DNA of 26,800 nucleotides from Acetobacteraceae bacterium (lineage in GTDB: Bacteria; Pseudomonadota; Alphaproteobacteria; Acetobacterales; Acetobacteraceae). Shown one piece after another: positions 6,670-15,288 of the stretch. Numbering within the stretch: position 1 is the stretch's first letter; each line of letters opens with the position of its first letter. The DNA is taken from assembly GCA_025356735.1 (NCBI GenBank), contig JANXRT010000089.1, positions 1 through 26,800 of the forward strand, written 5' to 3'. The notes beneath the pieces were generated by a model. That model was given only the letters and a program-made list of their open reading frames with translations. It was not told where the DNA came from and did not search any database. The position numbers were made by a program, and so were the translations under genes.

Positions 6670-8208
6670 ATGCCGCCGAACGCCAGCCTTGCCCATCTGC
6701 CGTTGACACTTCGCAACATCCGCGCCCTGGCACCCGACGGCACCCCGCCGCCTGACGCACCGGACTGGATCTGGCAGATCGACCACCCCTATCTGCACGG
6801 TCAGTTCGCGCCGACATCGCGCGAATACGACGCCGACGACCTAGTGGTGGAGGGCGACCTGCCCGCCGACCTCTACGGCGCCTATGTCCTCAACGGCCCG
6901 TCGCAGCGCTTCGCCCCGCCTAACAAGTACCACTACTACGACGGCGACGCGATGCTGCGCGCGATCTATTTCCGCGATGGCAAGGCCAGCTTCCGCCAAC
7001 GCTGGATACGCAACGAGGCCTTCGTCGCCGAGGACATCGCCGGCCGCGCGATCTGGCCCGGCCTCGCAGGACCCTACAACTTCGCCCTACTCGGATCGCC
7101 GATCAAGGACAGCTCCAACACCGACGTCGTGCTCTACGCCGGCAAGCTGCTGTCGCTCTGGTACATGGCCGGCCAGCCCTACGCGATCGACCCGCTGACG
7201 CTCGAGACCTTGGGCCGCGAGCAGTTCTCCGGTGGCCTCCGCCACAGCCTTTCGGCACACAGCAAGACCGACCCGCGCACCGGCGAGCTGTTCTGGTTCA
7301 CTTACGCCAACACCCCGCCCTATATGCGCTACGGCGTCGCCAGCGCTAACGGCGAGCTGGTCCACGACATCGCGATCGACCTGCCCGGCCCGCGCTCGCC
7401 GCATGACCTTGGCCTCACCGAGCACTACGCCATCCTGCACGACCTGCCGCTGTTCCAGGACGCCGAGCTGCTGCGCACCCGCAATCGCCGCGTCATCCGC
7501 TTCCACCGCAATGTCCCGGCCCGGTTCGGCGTCATCCCGCGTCGTGGCCAAGCCGATGAAATCCGCTGGTTCGAGGCCGAGCCTTGCTACCTGCTGCACG
7601 TCATCAACTGCTGGGAGGAAGGCGACTGGGTGCACCAGCTCGGCTGCCGCATTCCCAACCCGGAGCGCCCGGTCGATCCCGAGGACGGTGCCCTCGGCAA
7701 CGTGCTCGCCTATCGCCGCCGCATCCACGAGCTCTATCGCTGGTCGTTCAACCTGCGCACCAACGAGGTCCGCGAAGGCCGCATCGACGACGCCAACACG
7801 GAGTTTCCGCGTATCAATCCAAACCGGCTAGGCCGCCGTTCTCATCTATCCTTTAACCAGTTGCTGCCGGTACCCGGCACCGAGGGCCTGTCCGGCCGGT
7901 GCCAGACCTTCGATGCGCTGATTCGCTACGATACCGATACCGGTGCCAGCCAGCTTTACACATACGGCGACGGCATCCACGGCAACGAAGCCCCGGTTGC
8001 GCCCCGCCGCGGCGCCGGGCCGGAGGCGCCCGAGGACGACGCCTATGTTCTGACCTTCGTCACCGATACCAACGACTGGTCGTCGGCCTGCCTGGTGTTC
8101 GATGCCGCCGACATCAGCCGCGGCCCGCGCGCCCGGGTGCGCATACCGCACCGCATCTCGGCAGGGTTCCATTGCGCCTGGCTGCCGGGCGATCAGATCT
8201 TCACGTAG
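6670..8208 (+). CDS. Carotenoid oxygenase family protein (RPE65/lignostilbene-dioxygenase type)
   Basis: 512 residues from ATG 6670, chosen because GGGGAG precedes it by nine bases; the frame is open further upstream only through the tandem repeats. Four histidines expected to bind the non-haem ferrous iron are visible: H197 (LSAHSKTDP), H252 (TEHYAILHD), H310 (LLHVINCWEE) and H501 near the C-terminus (AGFHCAWLP). ADLYGAYVLNGPSQRF and YHYYDGDAMLRAIYF are family signatures of the beta-propeller start. These enzymes cleave a conjugated double bond of carotenoids, apocarotenoids or stilbenes with oxygen; the substrate cannot be told from sequence. No carotenoid pathway gene is adjacent. It is divergent from alaS and converges, 16 bases apart, on the AhpD-like gene. 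Confidence 0.92.
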   Translation: MPPNASLAHLPLTLRNIRALAPDGTPPPDAPDWIWQIDHPYLHGQFAPTSREYDADDLVVEGDLPADLYGAYVLNGPSQRFAPPNKYHYYDGDAMLRAIYFRDGKASFRQRWIRNEAFVAEDIAGRAIWPGLAGPYNFALLGSPIKDSSNTDVVLYAGKLLSLWYMAGQPYAIDPLTLETLGREQFSGGLRHSLSAHSKTDPRTGELFWFTYANTPPYMRYGVASANGELVHDIAIDLPGPRSPHDLGLTEHYAILHDLPLFQDAELLRTRNRRVIRFHRNVPARFGVIPRRGQADEIRWFEAEPCYLLHVINCWEEGDWVHQLGCRIPNPERPVDPEDGALGNVLAYRRRIHELYRWSFNLRTNEVREGRIDDANTEFPRINPNRLGRRSHLSFNQLLPVPGTEGLSGRCQTFDALIRYDTDTGASQLYTYGDGIHGNEAPVAPRRGAGPEAPEDDAYVLTFVTDTNDWSSACLVFDAADISRGPRARVRIPHRISAGFHCAWLPGDQIFT

Positions 8209-8224
8209 GCTGGTTTTAGCTTTT

Positions 8225-8839
8225 TCAGCCTATCGGAGTTTTCGGACGCGGAATCGGACAGGCGCCGGCAAGCACGTCGCCTGCTTCGGCCTCGGCGATC
8301 GTCTGCGCATCGACATCGGTTTGGAACGTCGCGTGGAAGCGGTTGACCATGTTGCTCAACCCGACGGTCATGCACAGGTCGATAATCTGGCGCGGCGTGA
8401 AATGCTGCTCCAACGCGCCGTAGGTGGCGGCGTCGATCGGCTGAAGCCTGGTGGATTTCTGCGCATAGATCACGACAGCCGTTTCCGCCGCGTCGTAGAT
8501 GCCACCCGGCGGGCAATCGTCGGCCAAGTGCCGCATCTGGTCTTCCGTCAGTCCGACACCCCGACCGAGCGTCGTATGAGTGGGAATTCAGTAGAAGCAG
8601 TTGTTGACGACCGTCGCGGTCAAATAGGCCAGCTCGGCGTGCTTGGGGGTCAGTGTGGTCTCGCCGCGATAGACCGTGTTGGCAAGGCCGGTGAAGGCTC
8701 GCGCTGCCTCGGTCCGGTTAGCCATGGCGCGGTAGATGTTGACCACACGACCACGTGCTTTTCCGACGTCGCGCAGGAAAGCCCTTGTTTCCTCGGACAG
8801 GCCAGGATCGTCTTCCTGCAACAACGCAATGCGCGCCAT
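8225..8839 (-). CDS. AhpD/carboxymuconolactone-decarboxylase-like candidate selenoprotein (in-frame UGA, CxxU)
   Basis: Read through one in-frame TGA (8590-8588), this is a single 204-residue protein starting MARIALLQED with GAGGAGAG just upstream of ATG 8839. The TGA is residue 84 in VVNNCFY-UGA-IPTHTTLGRGVGLT. The spacing E69-x11-C81-x2-U84-x3-H88 reproduces the AhpD proton-relay and redox pattern E-x11-C-x2-C-x3-H, so the UGA replaces the second redox cysteine. The downstream 120 codons stay in frame with good family sequence up to a normal TGA at 8225. AhpD-type proteins pass electrons to peroxiredoxins or act as peroxidases; this one would be a selenocysteine oxidoreductase in the cytoplasm. 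Standard gene callers would give two fragments (83 aa, and about 103 aa without a ribosome binding site). The alternative is a nonsense mutation of TGC/TGT or a sequencing error. Confidence 0.8.
8554..8574 (-). promoter_or_regulatory. Candidate bacterial SECIS hairpin after the UGA
   Basis: On the mRNA the hairpin begins 13 nt after the UGA: arm CGACGCUC (8574-8567), loop GGUCG (8566-8562), arm GGGUGUCG (8561-8554). This is an 8-bp stem with two G-U pairs. The apical loop begins 21 nt after the UGA and opens with GG, within the spacing and loop rules usually given for bacterial SECIS elements. The GGUC in the loop matches the SelB-contacting loop of the Escherichia coli fdhF/fdnG elements. 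The same bases encode conserved family residues (TTLGRGVG), so some pairing could be coincidental in a GC-rich genome. Confidence 0.62.
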
Positions 8840-8847
8840 ACTTCTCT

Positions 8848-8867
8848 CCTCAGATCGTTGACTGAGG
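8848..8867 (-). promoter_or_regulatory. Inverted repeat overlapping the ribosome binding site of the AhpD-like gene
   Basis: CCTCAG (8867-8862 on the mRNA strand) and CTGAGG (8853-8848) form a perfect 6-bp stem with an 8-base loop. The 3' arm contains part of the GAGGAGAG ribosome binding site, so folding would partly hide it; alternatively this is a repressor operator. It lies in the 69 bases between the cytidine-deaminase-like gene and the candidate selenoprotein gene. Confidence 0.5.
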
Positions 8868-8908
8868 GCACATTAGGCACGATGCGAGGATGCGACAATC
8901 GAAGGCTG

Positions 8909-9335
8909 CTACCGCCGGTAGGGCAGCGGCAGCAATTCGCGGATCGGCAGCTTCACCAGTCCGCCTGGCGTGGGCAGGATCACCAACGCCGCCGGGCTGT
9001 AGTCGAAGATCATCTCGCGGCAGGCGCCACAGGGCGATACCACGGCACGGTTCCGGTCATCCTCGTCGGGCTTCGGATGGCGCATGGCGACGGCGGTGCC
9101 GATGGTGCCGTCCCCCTCCATAACGGCGCGGCCGAGTGCCACGGCTTCGGCACAGACGGACAGCCGGCCAACGGTCGTGCCAAGGTGGATGCCAGTCCAG
9201 ATACGACCGTCACGGGAACGGATCGCGGCCGCCACGGTGTGCCAGAACGGCTTGTAATGCCGCAGCAGCACCGCCTCGGCGGCAGCGATCAGTTCAGCGT
9301 CGAGATCCGTCAGCTCAAGCGTGACGGGAAAGGAA

Positions 9336-9343
<8 letters not shown>
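8909..9343 (-). CDS. Cytidine deaminase-like zinc enzyme (probable CTG start)
   Basis: A 144-residue cytidine/deoxycytidylate deaminase-fold protein. The zinc site is C64-A-E66 (SVCAEAVALG, glutamate as proton shuttle) with C105 and C108 in SPCGACRE. This is the tetrameric-CDA/blasticidin-S-deaminase type rather than the HAE type. It would deaminate cytidine-like nucleosides in pyrimidine salvage, though the exact base is not certain. The frame has no ATG, GTG or TTG near the expected N-terminus. CTG at 9343 lies nine bases after a perfect AGGAGG (9358-9353) within the recA coding region and overlaps the recA end by eight bases. A longer in-frame ORF starting at 9520 is only the recA shadow. 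Likely co-transcribed with recA. Confidence 0.85.
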
Positions 9344-10424
<1,081 letters not shown>

Positions 10425-10561
10425 TTCAAGATACTCCAGTTGAGAGCAAGGCCGACAACTCCCGCTAGGCGTGTCGCCACAGGATCGTGCAACACAAATA
10501 GCTCAAGTCGCAACGGCCTTCACCCGGTTTTTCGGCAAGCCGACATTTTAACTATTCGTTT

Positions 10562-10592
10562 ACTATATGTTCTTCTTTACCTAAAAAAACAA
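10562..10592 (-). promoter_or_regulatory. Probable recA promoter
   Basis: The most AT-rich patch of the region. Minus strand: TTGTTT (10592-10587) as a -35 and TATAGT (10567-10562) as a -10, spaced by 19 bases; a run of T in between allows a shorter spacing. The -35 abuts the LexA box, so LexA would block polymerase. It implies a leader of about 130 bases before the recA ATG; I see no convincing riboswitch or terminator in that leader. Confidence 0.5.
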
Positions 10593-10607
10593 GAACTAAA
10601 CAAGAAC
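10593..10607 (-). promoter_or_regulatory. LexA (SOS) box upstream of recA
   Basis: GTTC-TTGTTTA-GTTC on the minus strand is an exact match to the alphaproteobacterial LexA operator GTTC-N7-GTTC. It overlaps the last codons and TAG stop (10598-10596) of the upstream kinase gene and adjoins the probable recA -35 element. Confidence 0.88.
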
Positions 10608-12263
10608 TTCCTGCTCACTCTCTGAGACAATTTTCGCCAACCGGTCGGCGAGCTCCATCAAGCCATACGGCTTGGCGAGGAAGTGGATATCCTGGGCGGC
10701 GAGCCCGGCCCGCGTCACCTCGCCAGCATAGCCTGAAACCAGGATAGCCGGTAGCCGTGGCCTCGTTCGCCGCAGCGATCGCACCAAGGCGGGACCATCC
10801 AGCCCCGGCATGACGATGTCGGAAATCACCGCGGCCAACTCCTTCGATGCTCCGCCCAATGATCCCGGCGAATGGGCCCTGTCGCGGCGGGCTATCATGG
10901 CCAGAGCGGCGTCGGCCGAACTTGCCGCCAGCACGTGCCAGCCGCGCCGGGTCAGCGCTCGTTCGGCCAGGCGGCGGATGACATCTTCATCCTCGACCAG
11001 CAACACCGTGCGGCGGCGCGGCAGCGTGGCCACGGTCGGTTCCGCTTCCGCAACCACCATGCCGGCGGGCGCTGCCTCCTGCCGGTGCCGGGGCAGGTAG
11101 ATGCGGAATCGCGTACCCACCCCCACCTCGCTCTCGACCGCCAGGAACCCGTCGGACTGGCGCACGATGCCATGCACGGTGGACAGCCCGAGTCCGTTGC
11201 CGCCCTGATCGCGCCGTGTCGTGAAGAACGGATCGAAGATGCGGGGCAGCACGTGAGGCGGGATGCCGGTTCCGGTGTCCTGCACCTCAACCATCACGTA
11301 CCGGCCTGGCGGAATGGTCTCCGGACCCCGGGCGAGTGGCCGGTACAAGGTGATATGGCCGCTTCTCAATGTCAGGGTGCCGCCTTTGGCCATGGCGTCG
11401 CGGGCATTCAAGGCAAGGTTGAGGAGTACCTGGTCAAGCTGCGTGGGGTCGGCCCGGATCGTGCGTCCCGGCACCTGAAGATCGAGCTCGAGCCGGATTT
11501 GCCCGCCCAGCACCCGCCGCAGCAACGTCGAGAGTTCCTCGATGGCCGGGTTCACCGCGATCGCACAGGGCTGCAGGGTCTGCTGCCGTCCGAAAGCGAG
11601 CAGCTGGCGCACCAGCGCCGCGCCGCGCGTGACGCCGGCGCGGATATGGCGGGCATCCTCATGGGTGTCCGGATCCGTATCCTGGGTGTTGTCGAAAATC
11701 ACTTCGGCGGCACCGCCGATCGCCGTCAGCAAATTGTTGAAATCATGCGCGATGCCGCCGGCAAGCTGGCCCACCGCCTGCATCTTCTGACCATGCGCGA
11801 GCTGTCCCTCTAGCCGCTTCTGCGCGGTGATGTCGAACAGGCGCAGGATCATTCCCGATGCGCTGCCATCCACCTCGCACAGCAAGGATGCCAAGACGTC
11901 GATCCGGTGATCGGGGTCGAGCTGGGCGGTCTGCAGCCTTGCCACGAAACAGAGGCTTCGTTGCCCATCCACGCCGAGCGACTGCAGGATGCGCCACGTC
12001 CCGCCCCGCTCCGCATCGCGAAACACCTTCATCCCGGAGGACCCGGGCGACAGGGGGATGCGGCGAGCCACCATTCGGCGCAGCTTTTCGTTGGCCCGGA
12101 CGATCTTGCCCGCAAGGTCCAGCACCAGGATGCCGGCTCCGGCTTCCTCGAACAGCAGGGTGAGCAACGGGTCGAATGGTCCGGCGAGACGATCGATCAG
12201 CCGCGGCGGCGCAAGGGTCGGCCCGGACGGCTTTTCGCGGCGACGCGGAACGTCGGGGGTCAT
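10596..12263 (-). CDS. cckA: Hybrid sensor histidine kinase, CckA-like, no transmembrane segment
   Basis: 555 residues from ATG 12263, which overlaps the flhB stop (ATGA); the 38-codon upstream extension lies inside flhB. Order: a PAS-like sensor region (about 30-145, ILVLDLAGKIVRAN), the dimerisation helix with phospho-acceptor H173 in AVGQLAGGIAHDFNNLLTAI, an ATPase domain with N-box LNLALNARDAM and G boxes DTGTGIP and GGNGLGLSTVHGIV, then a C-terminal receiver with D482 (SDIVMPG) and K531. The GIAHDFNNLLTAI signature and receiver fusion are those of CckA, which drives ChpT-CtrA phosphorelay and flagellar gene control in alphaproteobacteria. Caulobacter CckA is longer with two membrane helices; none is seen here. 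Another hybrid kinase of the family remains possible. Confidence 0.78.
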   Translation of the reverse strand: MTPDVPRRREKPSGPTLAPPRLIDRLAGPFDPLLTLLFEEAGAGILVLDLAGKIVRANEKLRRMVARRIPLSPGSSGMKVFRDAERGGTWRILQSLGVDGQRSLCFVARLQTAQLDPDHRIDVLASLLCEVDGSASGMILRLFDITAQKRLEGQLAHGQKMQAVGQLAGGIAHDFNNLLTAIGGAAEVIFDNTQDTDPDTHEDARHIRAGVTRGAALVRQLLAFGRQQTLQPCAIAVNPAIEELSTLLRRVLGGQIRLELDLQVPGRTIRADPTQLDQVLLNLALNARDAMAKGGTLTLRSGHITLYRPLARGPETIPPGRYVMVEVQDTGTGIPPHVLPRIFDPFFTTRRDQGGNGLGLSTVHGIVRQSDGFLAVESEVGVGTRFRIYLPRHRQEAAPAGMVVAEAEPTVATLPRRRTVLLVEDEDVIRRLAERALTRRGWHVLAASSADAALAMIARRDRAHSPGSLGGASKELAAVISDIVMPGLDGPALVRSLRRTRPRLPAILVSGYAGEVTRAGLAAQDIHFLAKPYGLMELADRLAKIVSESEQEVLV

Positions 12264-13348
12264 GTAGCCGATCGCCTCAGGGCGACCGTGGCATTCAGCT
12301 TCCAGACATAGGCGATGATCTCGGCGACCGCCTGGAAATGGTCGGCCGGTATGTCGGCATCCAGCTCGATCGCACACAGCGCCCGCGCGAGGACCGGGTT
12401 GGCAACCATCGGCACGCCGTGCGCGCGGGCCGCCTCGCGGATGCGCGCGGCCATGCTGTCCATGCCTTTCGCGACCACACGCGGGGCCGCGTTGGTATCG
12501 CGGTCGTAGGCCAGGGCGACCGCGTAATGGGTCGGATTGGTGATGACGACGGTGGCGCCCGGCACCGCGGCGAGCATCCGCTTGCGCGCGCGCTGCGCCC
12601 GCAGCTGACGCAACCTGGCCTTCACCCGGGGATCGCCCTCGCTGTCGCGGGCCTCGTTTCGCAGGTCCTCGCGGCTCATGCGCAGGCGCCTTGCATGGCG
12701 CAGGCGAACCCAGAACAGGTCGAACCCGGCGATTGCCGCCTGCACCGCGATCACCGCCAGCAATACCCGAAAGGCCGCATGGGCAAGCTGCGGCCCCAGG
12801 CCTGCGATCCCGACCTGCGGCAAGACCGCCAGCCGCTTCAGTTCACCCGAAACCACCATCCAGACGACAGCCCACAGGACAGCGATCTTGAGCACCGACT
12901 TCACGGCCTCGACCAGACTGTCGAGACCGAGCAGGCGGCGCAGCCCGGCAAGTGGATTGACCCGCGCGATGTCCGGCTGCAACGCCTTTAGATTGAGCAG
13001 GAATCCGGTCTGCAGCAGTGCCGGCGCCACCCCCGCGACCAGGGCGGCTGCCAGGAACGGTGCTGCCATGACCATGCCGGCCAGGCAGGCAAGCCGGATC
13101 GCCGGCATGATCTCGGCCGGGGAGTTGGCCGAAAGCGTGTCGAGCCGGCCCAGAAAGACCGCCAGCCGGGCGGTCAATTGCCCCGCCGCCGCGGGCACCG
13201 CCTGGGACAGGACAATCGCAGCCCCGACCAGGCCCGCGAGCACGGCCGCCTCGCGTGAGACCGCAAGGTTGCCCTCGTCGCGTGCCTGTTGCAGCCGACG
13301 CGGCGTCGCGGCGTGGGTACGGTCAGCCGAATCGCTTTCGCCCGCCAT
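12260..13348 (-). CDS. flhB: Flagellar export switch protein FlhB
   Basis: 362 residues. An amphipathic N-terminus (ATPRRLQQARDEGNLAVSRE) is followed by four membrane segments (about 33-57, 83-112, 150-170, 190-213). The cytoplasmic domain contains the self-cleavage motif N271-P-T-H followed by YAVALAYD. FlhB sits in the inner-membrane export gate and switches substrate class from rod/hook to filament after autocleavage between N and P. It starts six bases after fliR and overlaps the kinase start, as a late member of the flgB-led operon. Confidence 0.97.
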   Translation of the reverse strand: MAGESDSADRTHAATPRRLQQARDEGNLAVSREAAVLAGLVGAAIVLSQAVPAAAGQLTARLAVFLGRLDTLSANSPAEIMPAIRLACLAGMVMAAPFLAAALVAGVAPALLQTGFLLNLKALQPDIARVNPLAGLRRLLGLDSLVEAVKSVLKIAVLWAVVWMVVSGELKRLAVLPQVGIAGLGPQLAHAAFRVLLAVIAVQAAIAGFDLFWVRLRHARRLRMSREDLRNEARDSEGDPRVKARLRQLRAQRARKRMLAAVPGATVVITNPTHYAVALAYDRDTNAAPRVVAKGMDSMAARIREAARAHGVPMVANPVLARALCAIELDADIPADHFQAVAEIIAYVWKLNATVALRRSAT

Positions 13349-13354
13349 GCCTGG

Positions 13355-14137
13355 TTACGATGCTCCGGGCAATATCGAATAGGCGGAGCGCACCGCCTCC
13401 TGCCAGGTCGAGAGCAGCACCGGGATCAGCACGGCGAGCAGCGCCAGGCCGCCGAGTATCTGCGCCGGCATGGCGACGAAATAGATCTGCAACCGCGGCA
13501 CCAGCCGCGCCATCAGCCCGGTCGAAAGCTGCCATACGACGCTGGCGAGGACGAACGGCGCCGATAGCTGAAGCGCCAGCGCAAACGCCGCTGAGACGGC
13601 GGCGAGGCCGGTCTGGGCAGCATCCCCAATTGGCAGCAGCGCGCCCGGCGGAACCAGCCGGTAGCTGCCGTCCAATGCCGCCAGCACGGGGACATACAGG
13701 CCGGTTGCCAGCACAACCACCGGTGCCGCCAATGCAAGCAGCCGGCCCAGCGCCGTCGCCTGCGAGCCGAGTTCAGCATCGGGCTGCAGCACGTTGGACA
13801 GGCCGAGCATGTAGGAAATGATCTGCCCGGCCACCGGCAGCGCCTGAACGATGAGGCGCGCAAGCCAGCCGAGCCACAGCCCGGTCGCGACCTCCGCCAT
13901 GACCATGCCGCCAGCCGCGGCAAAGCCATCCGGCACGCCCGGCATCAGCGTCCGCGCGCCGGGCAGCAGGAGCATGACGAGGGTCAGCACCAGACCGGCG
14001 CGGACCATCGCCGGCATCTCGGCCTCACCCAGACCCGGCATCAGCATCACGGCGCAGCCGACCCGGGCCAGCACCAGCACGAAGGCGAACGCCCAATGCG
14101 GCAGCGCCGCCAGAAGCGCGGCATTGTCCGCTGTCAC
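13355..14137 (-). CDS. fliR: Flagellar export gate protein FliR
   Basis: 260 residues, strongly hydrophobic with about six membrane segments, the usual FliR size. Family segments: VLARVGCAVMLMPGLGEAEMPAMVRAGLVLTL, GLWLGWLARLIVQALPVAGQIISYMLGLSN and a C-terminal MARLVPRLQIYFVAMPAQILGGLALL. The start is GTG (14137-14135); no good ATG lies near it. FliR with FliP and FliQ forms the spiral export gate through which rod, hook and filament subunits pass. It follows fliQ by 30 bases. Confidence 0.95.
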   Translation of the reverse strand: MTADNAALLAALPHWAFAFVLVLARVGCAVMLMPGLGEAEMPAMVRAGLVLTLVMLLLPGARTLMPGVPDGFAAAGGMVMAEVATGLWLGWLARLIVQALPVAGQIISYMLGLSNVLQPDAELGSQATALGRLLALAAPVVVLATGLYVPVLAALDGSYRLVPPGALLPIGDAAQTGLAAVSAAFALALQLSAPFVLASVVWQLSTGLMARLVPRLQIYFVAMPAQILGGLALLAVLIPVLLSTWQEAVRSAYSILPGAS

Positions 14138-14167
14138 GAGACGCCCGCTGTCACGATACGTCCACCG

Positions 14168-14440
14168 TCACGAGCCGCCGACCGCAATCAGGCGATCGAA
14201 CAGCTGGTGGGTGTAGTCGGTCAGGGTTGCCAGCATGAACGGACCGAGCAGCACCAGCACCAGCCCGAGCGCGATCGCCTTCGGCACGAACGCCAGCGTT
14301 GCCTCGTTGATCTGCGTGATCGCCTGCAACAGGGACACGACCAAGCCGACGCCCAGCGCCACCAGCAGAGGGGGGGCGCCGAGCTTCAGCATCACGATCA
14401 TGGCTTCGCGCATTGCCGAGGCAACATCGCCCCCGGTCAC
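14168..14440 (-). CDS. fliQ: Flagellar export gate protein FliQ
   Basis: 90 residues with two membrane helices (about 13-38 and 50-76). It matches FliQ through APPLLVALGVGLVVSLLQAITQINEATLAFVPKAIA. The start is GTG 14440: the protein aligns with the family from this residue, and an ATG 17 bases upstream is out of frame. No strong ribosome binding site is visible. The 66 bases before it (14441-14506) separate it from fliE and hold no gene I can support. It is an export gate subunit alongside FliP and FliR. Confidence 0.94.
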   Translation of the reverse strand: MTGGDVASAMREAMIVMLKLGAPPLLVALGVGLVVSLLQAITQINEATLAFVPKAIALGLVLVLLGPFMLATLTDYTHQLFDRLIAVGGS

Positions 14441-14506
14441 CTCAAGAATACTGTCATGGTGAACCCGCCTTTTGCCAGGTCATTGATGATGTGGTGCCGA
14501 ATGGCG

Positions 14507-14839
14507 CTAGATCGGCATGCGCATGATGTCCTGGTAGGCCTGCACCATGCGGTCGCGGATCGCCGTCGCCGACTGCATCGCCAGCTCGGCTTTCGATACC
14601 GCGGTGACAACATCGGTGAGGTTGCCGCTGCCGGAGATCGCCTCGATCGATTTGGCCTCTGCATTGTGGCCGGCATCGACCACACCCTGCACGGCCCGCT
14701 GCATCACGGCACTGAAATCGCTGGAGCCGCCGGTGCCGAACTCGCCGCGATCAACCCGGCCATAGGCGTCGGAGGCTGCCGACGGGCGGACCGCGAGAGT
14801 GACTGTTCCGCCGGGTCCGGCTGCCGGCGGAGCTATCAT
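14507..14839 (-). CDS. fliE: Flagellar hook-basal body complex protein FliE
   Basis: 110 residues, normal for FliE. The variable N-terminus is followed by FSAVMQRAVQGVVDAGHNAEAKSIEAISG, LTDVVTAVSKAELAMQSATAIRDRMVQAYQDIMRMPI, the conserved C-terminal FliE helix pair. FliE links the MS ring to the proximal rod in the periplasm and is the first rod protein exported. Its ATG overlaps the flgC stop (ATGA). Confidence 0.94.
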   Translation of the reverse strand: MIAPPAAGPGGTVTLAVRPSAASDAYGRVDRGEFGTGGSSDFSAVMQRAVQGVVDAGHNAEAKSIEAISGSGNLTDVVTAVSKAELAMQSATAIRDRMVQAYQDIMRMPI

Positions 14840-15243
14840 TTCAGCATCTCGATGGCGCGGGTCAGCATGCCGCGGCTGACCTGCATGACCGACAGGTTGG
14901 CGCTGTAGGATCGTTCGGCCTCGCGCATGTCCATCACCTCGGTGAAGCTGTTGACGTTGGGTAGCTTGACATAGCCCTCGGCATTGGCGGCGGGGTTGGC
15001 CGGGTCGTAGCGCAGTGGCAGAGCGCCGCCGTCGTGGCCGATCTGCCTGACGCGGACGGTGGCGTTGCCGAGCGCCTGGTCCATCCGGTTCTCGAACGTC
15101 ACGGTCTTGCGGCGGTAGGGCTCGGCGCCCCGGGTCGAGCCCGTGCTGTCCTGGTTGGCCAGGTTCTCGGCGATCACGCGCAAGCGTGTCGTCTGCACCT
15201 CCATACCGCGCGCCGAGATCGAGAGTGCCTTCGTTAGATCCAC
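14836..15243 (-). CDS. flgC: Flagellar proximal rod protein FlgC
   Basis: 135 residues, standard for FlgC, beginning with GTG 15243. The rod N-terminal motif reads ALSISARGMEVQTTRLRVIAENLAN. The FlgC-type C-terminus is GYVKLPNVNSFTEVMDMREAERSYSANLSVMQVSRGMLTRAIEML. It is exported without a cleaved signal peptide and assembles in the periplasmic rod with FlgB and FlgF. It lies 45 bases after flgB and overlaps fliE. Confidence 0.96.
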   Translation of the reverse strand: MDLTKALSISARGMEVQTTRLRVIAENLANQDSTGSTRGAEPYRRKTVTFENRMDQALGNATVRVRQIGHDGGALPLRYDPANPAANAEGYVKLPNVNSFTEVMDMREAERSYSANLSVMQVSRGMLTRAIEMLK

Positions 15244-15288
15244 GTCAGCCTCTTTGTCTTGGGATTGTGCATCAGGGGCGGTTCAGCA

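Noticed and set aside
8208..8230. GGCTG...CAGCC with T-runs as a bidirectional terminator between the carotenoid-oxygenase and AhpD-like genes
   Set aside because: The stem is only five base pairs with a 13-base loop; not convincing enough to list.
8225..8590. Reading the AhpD-like locus as a complete 83-residue gene plus a separate downstream gene starting at ATG 8536
   Set aside because: The two parts are in the same frame and together make one family-length protein; the ATG at 8536 has no ribosome binding site and lies after the conserved redox motif.
10548..10562. CtrA-like box TTAA-N7-TTTA in the recA promoter region
   Set aside because: One mismatch in the second half-site within an AT-rich promoter; too easily met by chance to annotate.
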